A stretch of DNA of 64,000 nt from Bacillus sp. SLBN-46 (GCF_031453555.1 NZ_JAVIZM010000001.1:1309001-1373000); one strand, 5' to 3'. Counted from the first letter of the stretch, positions 35,707 through 45,223 are shown. Notes: generated by a model from the sequence alone, not told the origin. Made by a program: numbers and translations.

Positions 35707-35785
35707 AGAATTGTATTGTCTAATGGGAAATAATATGGTAAATTTAATATACTGTGAACTGTACGTCTAACAGGAGGTGGCTTAC

Positions 35786-36019
35786 ATGCATGCATTGGTC
35801 GTAACATTATTAGTTATCGTAAGTATTGGTCTTATTGCGGTTGTTTTACTTCAATCTGGTAAGAGCGCTGGATTATCTGGTGCCATTTCTGGTGGTGCTG
35901 AATCCCTATTTGGCAAACAAAAAGCACGTGGAATTGATTTGATCCTACATCGTATCACGATTGTATTATCAGTATTATTCTTCATACTTGCTCTTGCTGT
36001 TACTTACTTTAAAATCTAA
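35786..36019 (+). CDS. secG: Preprotein translocase subunit SecG
   Basis: Accessory subunit of the SecYEG channel. 77 residues with two membrane helices (about 3-22 and 55-75) linked by the conserved cytoplasmic [23 protein letters not shown] 35786 lies seven bases after AGGAGGTG; the in-frame GTG at 35777 is part of that site. The secG-est-rnr-smpB-ssrA order is conserved in Bacillaceae. Confidence 0.96.
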   Translation: MHALVVTLLVIVSIGLIAVVLLQSGKSAGLSGAISGGAESLFGKQKARGIDLILHRITIVLSVLFFILALAVTYFKI

Positions 36020-36031
36020 TATAAACACTCA

Positions 36032-36056
36032 AACCTGGCCACCCAGCCAGGTTTTT
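36032..36056 (+). terminator. Terminator after secG
   Basis: AACCTGGC and GCCAGGTT form a perfect stem followed by TTTTTT. Confidence 0.85.
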
Positions 36057-36153
36057 TGTTTTATCAGAATAGACAAAGTCGTTTTTCTGGAATGTTCACC
36101 ACGTCATTGCTTAAACTATATTAAGTGAATTGAAATAAAAGGAGTTTTTTAAA

Positions 36154-36900
36154 ATGAAAGTTGCTTCACCGAAACCATTTACCTTTGAAGGAGGAAAACG
36201 AGCGGTATTGCTGCTCCACGGTTTCACCGGTAATTCGGCCGATGTCCGGATGCTGGGACGTTTTTTAGAAAAGAAAGGCTATACCAGCCATGCACCTCAC
36301 TACAAGGGTCATGGGGTTCCACCTGAGGAGCTCGTACATACTGGACCAAAAGATTGGTGGCAGGATGTCATGGATGGCTATGAATTCTTAAAAAATAAAG
36401 GGCATGAGGAAATTGCCGTAGCCGGACTGTCTCTTGGCGGCGTATTTTCCTTGAAATTGGGTTACACTGTACCTATAAAGGGTATTGTACCGATGTGTGC
36501 CCCGATGTATATAAAAAGTGAAGAGGTTATGTACGAAGGAATACTCGAGTACGCTCGCGAATTTAAAAAGCGTGAAGGAAAATCAGACGAGCAAATCGAA
36601 ATGGAAATGGAAGACTTTAAGAAAACTCCGATGAGGACATTAAAGGAGCTCCAGGCATTGATTGCTGATGTTCGCGGAAATGTGGACATGATTTATGCCC
36701 CAACCTTCGTCGTTCAGGCACGCCACGACCACATGATTAATACAGACAGTGCAAACATTATTTACAATGAAATTGAGTCAGTTACAAAGGATATTAAATG
36801 GTATGAAGAATCTGGACACGTAATAACGTTAGATAAAGAACGTGATCAGCTACATGAAGATGTGTATGCCTTTTTAGAAAAACTCGACTGGCACGATTAA
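36154..36900 (+). CDS. est: Carboxylesterase of the Est30/YvaK type
   Basis: Alpha/beta hydrolase acting on short acyl esters; the natural substrate is unknown. 248 residues. The nucleophile Ser93 is in GLSLGG, the acid is probably the aspartate in [11 protein letters not shown], and the histidine is in ESGHVITLD near residue 223. LLLHGFTGN near the N-terminus forms the oxyanion hole. No signal peptide, so cytoplasmic. The gene is 27 nt before rnr, probably in the same transcript. Confidence 0.92.
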   Translation: MKVASPKPFTFEGGKRAVLLLHGFTGNSADVRMLGRFLEKKGYTSHAPHYKGHGVPPEELVHTGPKDWWQDVMDGYEFLKNKGHEEIAVAGLSLGGVFSLKLGYTVPIKGIVPMCAPMYIKSEEVMYEGILEYAREFKKREGKSDEQIEMEMEDFKKTPMRTLKELQALIADVRGNVDMIYAPTFVVQARHDHMINTDSANIIYNEIESVTKDIKWYEESGHVITLDKERDQLHEDVYAFLEKLDWHD

Positions 36901-36927
36901 TAAAACACCCACAAAGGAGGGATTGGC

Positions 36928-39306
36928 TTGGAAGATAACATCCAAAAGCATGTTGACCGGCTTTTGCAATATATGAGGGATGAGGCCTACAAACCATTAA
37001 CAGTCCAGGAGCTTGAAGAAGCATTTGGTATTCAGGATTCTAGTGACTTTAAAGAGTTTGTAAAGGCTCTTGTTCAAATGGAAGAAAAGGGGCTAGTAGT
37101 ACGCACTCGCAGCAATCGTTATGGTCTGCCGCAAAAAATGAACTTAATTCGCGGTAAACTGATTGGTCATGCGAAAGGATTTGCGTTTGTTACCCCTGAT
37201 GAACCAGGAATGGATGACATTTTTATTCCGCCAAACGAAACGAATACCGCTATGCATGGAGATACCGTTCTCGCTCGTGTTTCCTCGGAAACATCTGGGC
37301 AACGCCGGGAAGGAAGCATTATTCGCATCATTGAACGCGGTGTTCAGCAGGTAGTAGGGACATATGTTGAAAGCAAAAGCTTTGGCTTTGTCATTCCTGA
37401 TGATAAAAAGTTCGCGAGCGACATCTTTATTCCAAAGTCAGCTTCTAAAGGAGCGGTTGAGGGACATAAGGTAGTCGTTAAGCTTGTTACATATCCTGAA
37501 GGGAGAAAAAGTGCTGAAGGTGAAGTCATCACCATTCTCGGTCATAAAAATGACCCAGGCGTGGACATCCTTTCTGTCATACATAAGCACGGACTGCCTA
37601 TGGCTTTCCCGGACGATGTACTGCAACAAGCAAATGAGGTGCCTGACACCATTGATGAAAGCGAATTAAAGAACCGCCGTGATTTACGGAACGAAACCAT
37701 TGTTACCATTGATGGGGCCGATGCAAAGGACCTTGATGATGCGGTAACCGTTTCAAAGTTAGAAAACGGTAACTACAAGCTCGGGGTTCATATTGCCGAT
37801 GTCAGCTATTATGTTAAAGAAGGTACACCAATCGATGTCGAGGCGGAGGACCGGGCGACAAGTGTGTATTTAGTAGACCGCGTAATTCCAATGATCCCGC
37901 ACCGTTTATCGAATGGAATTTGCTCATTAAATCCAAAAGTAGACCGACTGGTTTTATCCTGTGAGATGGAAATCACATCAGATGGCGCTGTTGTTTCTCA
38001 CGAGATTTTCCAAAGTGTCATTAAAACAACAGAGCGTATGACCTACTATGATGTGAATATGATTCTTGCGGAACAGGATGAAGAAACAAGGGCAAGATAC
38101 GAATCGCTTGTCCCAATGTTTGAAATGATGGAAGAGTTGGCCGCCATCCTACGAAACAAACGGATGAACCGAGGCGCCATCGACTTTGATTTTAAAGAAT
38201 CAAAGGTGCTGGTGGATGATGAAGGAAAACCGACTGACGTCGTCCTTCGTGAGCGTTCAGTAGCTGAGCGTCTAATTGAAGAGTTTATGTTAGCTGCCAA
38301 TGAAACGGTAGCGGAGCACTTCCACTGGATGGAAGTACCGTTTATTTACCGTATTCACGAGGATCCGAAGGAAGATAAGCTCAGGAAATTTTTCGAGTTT
38401 ATCACGAACTTTGGTTACATCGTAAAAGGGACAGCCAACGATGTTCACCCTAGAGCTCTTCAAGAAATCATTGAAGAAGTTCAAGGAAAGCCGGAAGAAA
38501 TGGTTGTTTCGACCGTTATGCTACGTTCGATGCAACAGGCAAAATATAATCCAGAAAGCCTGGGACATTTCGGATTATCAACGGAATTTTACACCCATTT
38601 CACGTCGCCGATTCGTCGTTATCCGGATACCATTGTCCACCGCTTAATTCGTACCTATTTAATTGAAGGAAAGCTCGATGAAAGGACAAGGGAAAAGTGG
38701 AATGCCCGCTTACCTGAAATTGCCGATCATTCTTCAAAAATGGAGCGTCGGGCTGTGGATGCCGAGCGTGAAACGGATGAGTTGAAGAAAGCGGAATATA
38801 TGGAAGATAAAATTGGCGAAGAATATGACGGTATTATTAGTTCTGTCACGAACTTTGGTATGTTCGTCGAACTACAAAATACGATAGAAGGTCTCGTTCA
38901 TGTCAGCTATATGACTGACGACTATTATCGTTTTGATGAGCGCCATTATGCGATGATCGGTGAACGGACAGGAAAAGTGTTCCGAATTGGTGATGAAATT
39001 ACCGTTCGAGTCGTTAAAGTCAATAAAGACGAGCGTTCGATTGATTTTGAAATTGTCGGCATGAAGGGTACCCGCAGAGAGCGGACAGAGGCACCGAAAG
39101 TTTTCAAAACGGGTAGTGATACGAAAAAGCCGCGCCGAAACAAGCAGCAAGAAGGCAGTGGTGGCGGTGGCCGTAATCGAGACCGCAATAAGTCGGAAGC
39201 TGGTGGCGGCACTGGCACTGGCACCGGGCAGGGTCAAAAGAAGAAGAAACGCAAGTTTTACGACAACGTACCAAAATCGAAGAGTACAAAACGAAAAAAT
39301 AAATAA
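36928..39306 (+). CDS. rnr: Ribonuclease R
   Basis: Processive 3'-5' exoribonuclease of structured RNA, which in E. coli also degrades mRNAs freed by tmRNA. 792 residues. Order: N-terminal winged helix ([12 protein letters not shown]), cold-shock domains (about 75-220), RNB catalytic domain with [15 protein letters not shown]1 domain ([17 protein letters not shown] near 632), and a Lys/Gly/Gln-rich basic tail of about 70 residues. The start is TTG 36928, seven bases after AAAGGAGG. Neighbours smpB and ssrA act in the same quality-control pathway. Confidence 0.96.
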   Translation: MEDNIQKHVDRLLQYMRDEAYKPLTVQELEEAFGIQDSSDFKEFVKALVQMEEKGLVVRTRSNRYGLPQKMNLIRGKLIGHAKGFAFVTPDEPGMDDIFIPPNETNTAMHGDTVLARVSSETSGQRREGSIIRIIERGVQQVVGTYVESKSFGFVIPDDKKFASDIFIPKSASKGAVEGHKVVVKLVTYPEGRKSAEGEVITILGHKNDPGVDILSVIHKHGLPMAFPDDVLQQANEVPDTIDESELKNRRDLRNETIVTIDGADAKDLDDAVTVSKLENGNYKLGVHIADVSYYVKEGTPIDVEAEDRATSVYLVDRVIPMIPHRLSNGICSLNPKVDRLVLSCEMEITSDGAVVSHEIFQSVIKTTERMTYYDVNMILAEQDEETRARYESLVPMFEMMEELAAILRNKRMNRGAIDFDFKESKVLVDDEGKPTDVVLRERSVAERLIEEFMLAANETVAEHFHWMEVPFIYRIHEDPKEDKLRKFFEFITNFGYIVKGTANDVHPRALQEIIEEVQGKPEEMVVSTVMLRSMQQAKYNPESLGHFGLSTEFYTHFTSPIRRYPDTIVHRLIRTYLIEGKLDERTREKWNARLPEIADHSSKMERRAVDAERETDELKKAEYMEDKIGEEYDGIISSVTNFGMFVELQNTIEGLVHVSYMTDDYYRFDERHYAMIGERTGKVFRIGDEITVRVVKVNKDERSIDFEIVGMKGTRRERTEAPKVFKTGSDTKKPRRNKQQEGSGGGGRNRDRNKSEAGGGTGTGTGQGQKKKKRKFYDNVPKSKSTKRKNK

Positions 39307-39399
39307 TCGCGGAAAGGGAGCCTTAAGTACGAGGCTCTCTTTCAATTGTAGTAGTTTGTCTGTTCTGTTAAAATGAATGGTAAGACGAGGTGAAAAACG

Positions 39400-39868
39400 A
39401 TGCCAAAAGGTGAAGGGAAGGTAGTCGCGCAAAACAAAAAGGGCTTACCATGACTACTTTATCGAAGAAACATATGAAGCGGGTATTGTTCTACAGGGAA
39501 CAGAGATTAAATCCATTCGTGCGGGAAAAGTGAATCTCAAGGATGCTTATGCTAGAATTCAAAATGGTGAAGCTATTCTTTTTGGAATGCACGTCAGCCC
39601 CTATGAACAAGGAAATATTTTTAATCATGACCCATTAAGAACACGTAAGCTATTACTTCACAGACGTGAAATCAATAAGCTGATTGGGGAAACGAAAGAG
39701 GCAGGTTATGCCTTAGTTCCATTGAAACTTTATTTAAAAAATGGTTTCTGTAAGGTTTTATTAGGGTTAGCAAAGGGTAAGAAGAATTATGATAAGCGTG
39801 AAGTGTTAAAGCAAAAAGAGGCGAAGCGTGAAATTGAACGAGCATTCCGCGATCGTCAGAAGATGTAA
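39400..39868 (+). pseudogene. smpB: smpB with an apparent +1 frameshift near codon 15
   Basis: SmpB binds tmRNA and is required for trans-translation. From ATG 39400 the frame reads [15 protein letters not shown] and then stops at TGA 39451. If one G of the GGG at 39441-39443 is removed, the reading continues as [22 protein letters not shown] and on through [16 protein letters not shown] and [13 protein letters not shown] to the TAA at 39868, giving 155 residues, almost exactly the family length (B. subtilis 156). No other disruption is present. It may be a recent mutation, a base-calling error at AAAAAGGG, or unusual decoding. The site AGACGAGGTG precedes the ATG. Confidence 0.9.
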
Positions 39869-39920
39869 GGTGTGTCAGGTTGATTTATCGAATTGGAAAA
39901 TAACTTACAGATACTTACAA

Positions 39921-39948
39921 TTGAAAAATGATGTAAGTGTGTTATAAT
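39921..39948 (+). promoter_or_regulatory. Sigma-A promoter of ssrA
   Basis: TTGAAA (39921-39926), 16-base spacer, TATAAT (39943-39948). A leader of about 100 nt precedes the mature 5' end at 40056, to be removed by RNase P. Confidence 0.75.
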
Positions 39949-40055
39949 AAGTTTGTCGCTAAGTGATGCGACATTAACTTTTGCTCTTACAAACGTTCGA
40001 GCAATCCTAACGTCTGATGCTAAATCTTTAAGTAGATTTCAGCTCATTTTATAAT

Positions 40056-40691
40056 GGGGACGCTACGGATTCGACAGGGGTAGTTTGAGCTTAGGTTGCG
40101 AGTCGAGGGGATCGGCCTCGTTAAAACGTCAAAGCCATAACTGGCAAAACTAACAACAACTTCGCTTTCGCAGCTTAATACTGCATAGCGGTTCCTCCCT
40201 CCATTGCCCATGTGGTAGGGTAAGGGACTCACTCTAAGTGGGCTACGCCGGATTCCACCGCCTGAGGATGAAGGAAGAGAACAACCAGGCTAGCTGACCG
40301 GACGCCGGTCGATAGGCAAATGGATCAGTGAAACGCCAATATATCGACTACACTCGTAGATGCTTAAGTGCCGATATCTTTGGACGCGGGTTCGATTAGT
40401 AATTAGTCGCCTTATGTGGTAACACATAAGTGAAAATTCGGCTTTATCGGTGAAACCTAAGTCGCATGTTTGCGATAGGGCAATGCCGAGCGGTATGTGG
40501 AGCAATCCAACAGCCGTGTATCGACTTATAGGCTGCCATGCTTAAATGGTAGTACTAGGATGCGAAATCCATACCTTGAAGAGGTAAATTTATGTTTCGC
40601 ATAAGACGCCGAGGGACCTGTTAAGGCAGGTTCAAGATATAGTCAGTGCCATGACGAAAGCATGGAAGAGCACGTCCCGCCGTCTCCACCA
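40056..40691 (+). ncRNA. ssrA: tmRNA gene interrupted by a group I intron
   Basis: Transfer-messenger RNA that rescues stalled ribosomes. The 5' end GGGGACG and 3' end CGTCTCCACCA pair as the tRNA-like acceptor stem, with CCA encoded. The tag frame at 40143-40178 (resume codon presumed just before) reads GKTNNNFAFAA then TAA, ending in the FAFAA/LAA-type degron. Exon 1 is 40056-40396 and exon 2 40675-40691, together 358 nt, close to the 360 nt of B. subtilis tmRNA. Joining them restores the T-arm GCGGG-TTCGATT-CCCGC. Between them is a 278-nt intron, so splicing is needed before the RNA can be charged. Confidence 0.95.
40397..40674 (+). other. Group I intron in the tmRNA T-loop, no homing endonuclease
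   Basis: Follows a 5' exon ending in U and ends in G. P1 can form between exon CGAT (40393-40396) and GTCG (40406-40409), with the conserved U.G at the splice site. P2 is CTTATGTG/CACATAAG (40411-40430). P4 pairs TTCGGC (40437-40442) with GCCGAG (40485-40490). The S element AAGATATAGTC, the 3' side of P7, is at 40634-40644, preceded by a P8 hairpin CCTG/CAGG. Two extra hairpins, CTGCCAT/ATGGTAG and ATGCGAAA/TTTCGCAT, lie where P7.1 and P7.2 occur in subgroup IA introns. No reading frame of note inside, so mobility would need help in trans. Confidence 0.92.
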
Positions 40692-40708
40692 TACATAGGT
40701 GGATAACA

Positions 40709-40740
40709 AGACTAGCAGAAATGCTGGTCTTTTTTATTTT
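40709..40740 (+). terminator. Terminator of ssrA
   Basis: AGACTAGCA pairs with TGCTGGTCT (one T.G) around GAAA, followed by TTTTTATTTT. Confidence 0.9.
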
Positions 40741-40798
40741 GTCTTTTTTTAATAAGCTGTGTTAAACAAATTGTTGATTTTCGAGTAGGTATGAGAAT

Positions 40799-40990
40799 AA
40801 TAGGCGGAGAATTTCCGGCTAATGTATATAGAGGTAGCTTAAGAAGCACATATAAGCGGAAAAATTCCGGTTAACTACTCTAAATACGAGAGAATCCAAA
40901 GATTTGGATACAATAACCGGAAAAACTCCCCTTATGTTTAAGGAAATATGGGTATTTCCCAAAATAAACGGAATTTTTCCGTTTATTTTT
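40799..40990. repeat. Four palindromic CGGAAAAATTCCG-type elements
   Basis: Palindromic elements of the form ATAANCGGA...TCCGNTTAT start near 40799, 40851, 40911 and 40963. Their CGGA cores are at 40805, 40857, 40918 and 40969, i.e. 52, 61 and 51 bases apart. The last, ATAAACGGAATTTTTCCGTTTAT, is perfect. Sequence between cores is unrelated. They occupy the gap after the ssrA terminator; no gene is present in the rest of 40741-41140. Confidence 0.75.
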
Positions 40991-41141
40991 TAAACACAGT
41001 GAAATCAACATTCAGTTAAAACAGAGCCAAAAAAATAAAATAAGGATACTATTGCACGTCATGTCGAAAAAAGCTGAGAACAGTAACTAGTGATGATGAG
41101 ATAAGCCCAGAGAGGTCACTCCAAACAAAAAATACTATCAC

Positions 41142-41170
41142 TTGATTTATACCATCAAATCCTATACAAT
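41142..41170 (+). promoter_or_regulatory. Probable promoter of the MFS gene
   Basis: TTGATT (41142-41147), 17-base spacer, TACAAT (41165-41170). It would give a leader of about 220 nt before the MFS start, unusually long for a transporter gene. Confidence 0.55.
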
Positions 41171-41362
41171 CAACTTACCAAAAAGCGGAAAGGGTGACCT
41201 TGAAACGATGATCTTTTAATCCTATTGTAGATGAAAAAACTCGTTATCAAATACGATTATTTTTTCTGGATAGGATTAGTCTGTACTTTTATACAAGTCG
41301 GAAAGATCATACTTCCCCATCAATCAGGGGATAGAATGTCACTCGAATATTGTATAGTACTG

Positions 41363-41396
41363 CCTCCTGTCCAGAATTTATACAGGAGGTTTTTAT
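41363..41396 (+). promoter_or_regulatory. Hairpin sequestering the MFS ribosome-binding site, with T tract
   Basis: CCTCCTGT (41363-41370) is perfectly complementary to ACAGGAGG (41382-41389), which contains the ribosome-binding site of the gene starting at 41397. The stem is followed by TTTTTAT, so the same structure could act as a terminator. Very short frames behind GGAAAGGGTG (TTG AAA CGA TGA at 41199, ATG ATC TTT TAA at 41207) could be leader peptides. Attenuation by a drug or ribosome stalling is inferred. Confidence 0.6.
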
Positions 41397-42653
41397 ATGG
41401 ATTTGACCAATAACGAAGTCACACCAGCATCACCAGGAAACTTATTCCGAAACAGAGTATTTTTAGCCATCATCATGTCTGGATTATTCCTGCAAGTAGG
41501 GATTTGGGTCCGGAACTTTGCCGTTTTACTTTTTGTTATGGATCAGACAAATGGGGATGCATTTGCTGTTTCCATGATTTCAGTCGCTGAATTTGCACCT
41601 ATCTTCATCTTTTCCTTTATCGGTGGAACCTTTGCGGATCGCTGGGCACCGAAAAAAACGATGGTGTGGTGTGATATTTTAAGTGCTGTATCAATATTTG
41701 TTGTACTGTTTACTCTAGTATTTGGCACATGGAAAGTAGTGTTTTTCGCAACCTTAGTTTCAGCCATTCTCTCGCAATTCTCCCAGCCATCAGGGATGAA
41801 ATTGTTTAAAATGCATTTGTCAGAAAACCAAGTCCAAGCGGCAATGTCGGTATATCAAACGGTTTTCGCTCTTTTCATGGTATTAGGACCGATTATTGGT
41901 ACATTCGTCTTTCAATCGTTTGGAATTGACGTCAGTATCGCTGTTACTGGTGTTGCATTCTTGCTTTCAGCAGGGGCACTTGCTTTCCTTCCTAAAGATC
42001 GTCCAATGGAGGAGGCAGGAGAGTCTACCTTGCTACAAGAGATGAAAAGTGGAATAAAGTATGTTTTAGGAAAAAGAGAATTAAGTCTATTAGGGCTGTG
42101 CTTTATGGCTGCAGGACTTGGAGTAGGATTTATTAATCCTCTAAACATTTTTCTTGTCACTGAACAATTAGACCTCCCTAAAGAGAACCTACAGTGGCTG
42201 CTTATGGTCAATGGAGTCGGAATGATATTGGGCGGTGCTTGCGCCATGATATTTGCCAAAAATGTTCCTCCACAAAGACTGCTTGTGTTTGGAATGCTCG
42301 TTAATGGTTTAGGTATTGCTGTGATGGGATTTTCAACAAATCTGTGGATTACCTTAATTGCAGAGTTTTTTAGTGGTCTCATGATGCCGTGCATTCAAAT
42401 TGGAATCAACACCTTGATCTTACAAAATACAGAAGAAGCCTTTATCGGCCGGGTAAACGGAATTTTAAGTCCATTATTCGCAGGATCAATGGTCATAACA
42501 ATGAGTCTCGCGGGAGTTCTAAAAGAGCAATTTTCCTTAGTGACAACGTTTGAAATGTCAGCCGTCTTGTTTATTATCGGGGTAGTAGTGATTTTACCGA
42601 TTTACAACCAGAAAGTGCAGTCAAAGCCTGATATCATTCAATCTACCGATTAA
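41397..42653 (+). CDS. MFS transporter, macrolide-efflux/EntS-like (MFS_3) group
   Basis: 418 residues with 12 predicted membrane helices. The motif-A-like loop FADRWAPKKTM between helices 2 and 3, and the N-terminus NLFRNRVFLAIIMSGLFLQVGIWV, fit the group that includes MefA-type drug exporters and EntS. The substrate cannot be assigned. The ribosome-binding site AGGAGG is locked in a hairpin preceding the ATG. A shared bidirectional terminator separates it from arcC on the other strand. Confidence 0.8.
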   Translation: MDLTNNEVTPASPGNLFRNRVFLAIIMSGLFLQVGIWVRNFAVLLFVMDQTNGDAFAVSMISVAEFAPIFIFSFIGGTFADRWAPKKTMVWCDILSAVSIFVVLFTLVFGTWKVVFFATLVSAILSQFSQPSGMKLFKMHLSENQVQAAMSVYQTVFALFMVLGPIIGTFVFQSFGIDVSIAVTGVAFLLSAGALAFLPKDRPMEEAGESTLLQEMKSGIKYVLGKRELSLLGLCFMAAGLGVGFINPLNIFLVTEQLDLPKENLQWLLMVNGVGMILGGACAMIFAKNVPPQRLLVFGMLVNGLGIAVMGFSTNLWITLIAEFFSGLMMPCIQIGINTLILQNTEEAFIGRVNGILSPLFAGSMVITMSLAGVLKEQFSLVTTFEMSAVLFIIGVVVILPIYNQKVQSKPDIIQSTD

Positions 42654-42657
42654 AAGT

Positions 42658-42695
42658 AAACCCTCTTTGAACCGGCTTCAAAGAGGGTTTTTCCT
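42658..42695. terminator. Bidirectional terminator between the MFS gene and arcC
   Basis: AAACCCTCTTTGAA and TTCAAAGAGGGTTT form a perfect 14-bp stem around CCGGC, with T/A tracts on both sides. Confidence 0.9.
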
Positions 42696-42696
42696 A

Positions 42697-43659
42697 TTAT
42701 GCCAACACTTCCGCACCAAGCAAACTCACTACAGTTCCGGCCTTGCCTTCCAAAGCATGAAACGCCTGATCCAATGAAGTGATAATCGTTTTGCGCTCAG
42801 GACTTGTTGCCGCAAAATTAATTGCAGCCTCTACCTTTGGCAGCATGCTCCCAGGAGCAAAATGACCTTTTTCTATAAAAGCCTTTAATTCAGCAATACT
42901 CACGTCCTCTAATTTCCGCTGGGTTGGTTTGTTAAAATCAATGTACACATTGTCAACCGCAGTTAAAATGATTAACGCATCGGCCTCTACCAGCTCAGCC
43001 AATTTTTGCGAAGCAAAATCTTTGTCGATTACCGCTTCAATTCCGATTAACCCGTGTTCTGTTTCTAAAACAGGAATACCGCCGCCGCCAACCGATATCA
43101 CAATGTTGCCCTCTTCAACAAGTGAATTAATGACCCGATGCTCTAAAATACTCACGGGCATCGGTGAAGGAACCACCCGTCTCCAGCCACGTCCTGCATC
43201 TTCTTTAAAACAGGTATTCGTTAACTCCATGATTTCCTTCGCTTCATCTTCCCTATAGAAAGGTCCGATCGGCTTCGTCGGATTGAGAAACGCAGGATCC
43301 TGTTTATCCACGGCTACCCTTGTTACAACAGTGACGACATTTTTATCAATTCCGCGCTCCTTCAACACTTTATCCATCGCATTCTGCATCCAGTAGCCAA
43401 TCATCCCTTGGCTCATTGCACCACATGTATCGAGCGGCATCGCCGGATTTTTCATCGAATCAGCAGCTTTTTGCTGAAGGAGAATATTACCAACCTGTGG
43501 ACCGTTGCCGTGGGAAATAATAATATCAATTCCATTTTCAATAAAATGAACCAGCTGTCGTGCGGTTTTTTCTAATGCTAATTGCTGCGCTTCTGCGGTT
43601 GCGTCCCCTGATTGAATGGCATTCCCGCCTAGCGCAATCACCACTTTTTGCTTTGTCAT
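42697..43659 (-). CDS. arcC: Carbamate kinase
   Basis: Last step of the arginine deiminase pathway: carbamoyl phosphate plus ADP to ATP, CO2 and ammonia. 320 residues. Amino-acid-kinase fold with [10 protein letters not shown] at the N-terminus, [20 protein letters not shown], the lysine in [12 protein letters not shown], and [13 protein letters not shown] at 43659 follows AGAGGGG; a TTG two codons earlier is less likely. Last gene of the minus-strand arc cluster. Confidence 0.96.
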   Translation of the reverse strand: MTKQKVVIALGGNAIQSGDATAEAQQLALEKTARQLVHFIENGIDIIISHGNGPQVGNILLQQKAADSMKNPAMPLDTCGAMSQGMIGYWMQNAMDKVLKERGIDKNVVTVVTRVAVDKQDPAFLNPTKPIGPFYREDEAKEIMELTNTCFKEDAGRGWRRVVPSPMPVSILEHRVINSLVEEGNIVISVGGGGIPVLETEHGLIGIEAVIDKDFASQKLAELVEADALIILTAVDNVYIDFNKPTQRKLEDVSIAELKAFIEKGHFAPGSMLPKVEAAINFAATSPERKTIITSLDQAFHALEGKAGTVVSLLGAEVLA

Positions 43660-43702
43660 GATCAAACCCCTCTTCTTTTTGAAAAATGGCCCTTATAAAC
43701 GA

Positions 43703-45193
43703 TTAACTCATCATGGTGGCAATACTCAAAATCACCATCACAATTACAGAAAGTGACAAAACTAATTTCCACACATGTTTGAGGTAGGTGCTATATGGAA
43801 CCCTTGCAATCGCAAGTGCACCCATAATTACTGCACTTGTAGGTGTTAATAAATTGACCACCCCTGACGCACTTTGGTACGCCGTAATCACTAAATGTCT
43901 GCCAACTCCGGCGAAATCAGCCAACGGAGCCATAATCGGCATCGATAAAGTGGCGAGACCGGAAGTCGATGGCACAAGAAAGGAAAGCGGCAAATAGAAC
44001 AAGAATGATAGATTGGTGAAAAGGACAGAGCCCATGTTATCCAGCACTCCCTCGCCCCAATGAAGCACGGTCGCAGTCATACCACCAGCATCCATGACAA
44101 CGGTAATTCCGCGAGAGATGCCAATGATGAGGGCAACGCCTAACAAATCTCTCGCCCCATTCACAAACGTGCTAGTAAACTCAGATTCTTTCATTCTATA
44201 AATAAAAGCAATAATGATGGAGGAGGTTAGGAATAACATCGTTAACTCGCCAAACCACCAGTCGCCAAGCGGAAGGATCCCGCCGAGTAATTTCCTAATG
44301 AATGGAATTTTTGCTACAGCCTTAGTGAAATCTTCGAAAATAGTAATATTAAATTTATAAGCCCAAGGAATTACCCCTAAAATCATGACAACAAAGGTTA
44401 AACCAAACACCGTAAGCACTGCCTTATGACGGCCAGTAAATGTTACTTCTTCTGTTTTCTGTGATAAAAAGTGCTGTTCATTTTCTGTTTTCATCTGGGC
44501 AATCAATGATTTAGATGGGTCTGCCTTTACTTTTTTTGCATAACGCATGACGAAAATGATTGTGAAAATAAGCGTGACTGCAAGGATGATGAGGCGAAGT
44601 CCCATCCCATCTCCAATTGATATTCCGGCAAATCCAGAAGCGATGCCCGTAGCAAACGGGTTAACGGTGGATCCTAAACAACCAACCCCTGCACCAAGGG
44701 CGATAATCGAGACAGCGGTTAAAGCGTCATAGCCGGCTGCTATTAGTACTGGAATGAGGATGGGGTAAAACGCGATGGTTTCCTCTGCCATTCCGTAGGT
44801 GGAACCACCAATTGCGAATAGAACCATAAGGATCGGAATCAGCCACTGCTCTCGCCCCTTTAGCTTTCGTATGACCCGAGTAATCCCGGCGTCAATCGCA
44901 CCCGTCTTCATCACCACTCCTAAGAAACCGCCAATCACTAAAACGAACAATGCAATATCCTTCGCATCGAAAAAGCCGTTGATCGGTGCATTTAAAACCT
45001 CCCACACCCCTTGAGGTGTCTGTTCGTCACTTGGCAGCTGCTGGTAGGTTCCGGAGACAGGAATTTCTTTTTCCGTTGCTTTATCCACTTTTGTATCATA
45101 ATGTCCACCTGGAATGATCCAGGTGAAGGCAGCAATTACAACAATAATCAAGAATAATAACGTATATGCGGTAGGCATCTTGAACTTTTTCAT
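43703..45193 (-). CDS. YfcC-family membrane antiporter, probable arginine/ornithine exchanger
   Basis: About 496 residues with 11-13 hydrophobic segments. Conserved features include WIIPGGHYD after the first helix, GSTYGMAEETIAFYPI near 135, the GVGCLGSTVNPFATGIASGFAG loop near 180, and PSTSGLATLSMPIMAPLAD near the C-terminus, which fit the YfcC/ArcD-like C4-dicarboxylate-type family. Position between arcC and the dipeptidase gene in the arc cluster suggests arginine-ornithine exchange. ATG 45193 has GGAGG upstream. A second, unrelated antiporter is encoded at 59493. Confidence 0.8.
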   Translation of the reverse strand: MKKFKMPTAYTLLFLIIVVIAAFTWIIPGGHYDTKVDKATEKEIPVSGTYQQLPSDEQTPQGVWEVLNAPINGFFDAKDIALFVLVIGGFLGVVMKTGAIDAGITRVIRKLKGREQWLIPILMVLFAIGGSTYGMAEETIAFYPILIPVLIAAGYDALTAVSIIALGAGVGCLGSTVNPFATGIASGFAGISIGDGMGLRLIILAVTLIFTIIFVMRYAKKVKADPSKSLIAQMKTENEQHFLSQKTEEVTFTGRHKAVLTVFGLTFVVMILGVIPWAYKFNITIFEDFTKAVAKIPFIRKLLGGILPLGDWWFGELTMLFLTSSIIIAFIYRMKESEFTSTFVNGARDLLGVALIIGISRGITVVMDAGGMTATVLHWGEGVLDNMGSVLFTNLSFLFYLPLSFLVPSTSGLATLSMPIMAPLADFAGVGRHLVITAYQSASGVVNLLTPTSAVIMGALAIARVPYSTYLKHVWKLVLSLSVIVMVILSIATMMS

Positions 45194-45223
45194 GAGTATT
45201 CCTCCATTAGTCAAATGGCATAC

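Noticed and set aside
40290..40505. Minus-strand frame across the tmRNA intron, as a possible homing endonuclease
   Set aside because: Antisense to tmRNA, only 71 residues, no endonuclease motif such as LAGLIDADG, GIY-YIG or HNH.
41231..41413. 60-residue frame ahead of the MFS gene
   Set aside because: No ribosome-binding site, overlaps the MFS start and the hairpin; more likely an untranslated leader with much shorter leader peptides.
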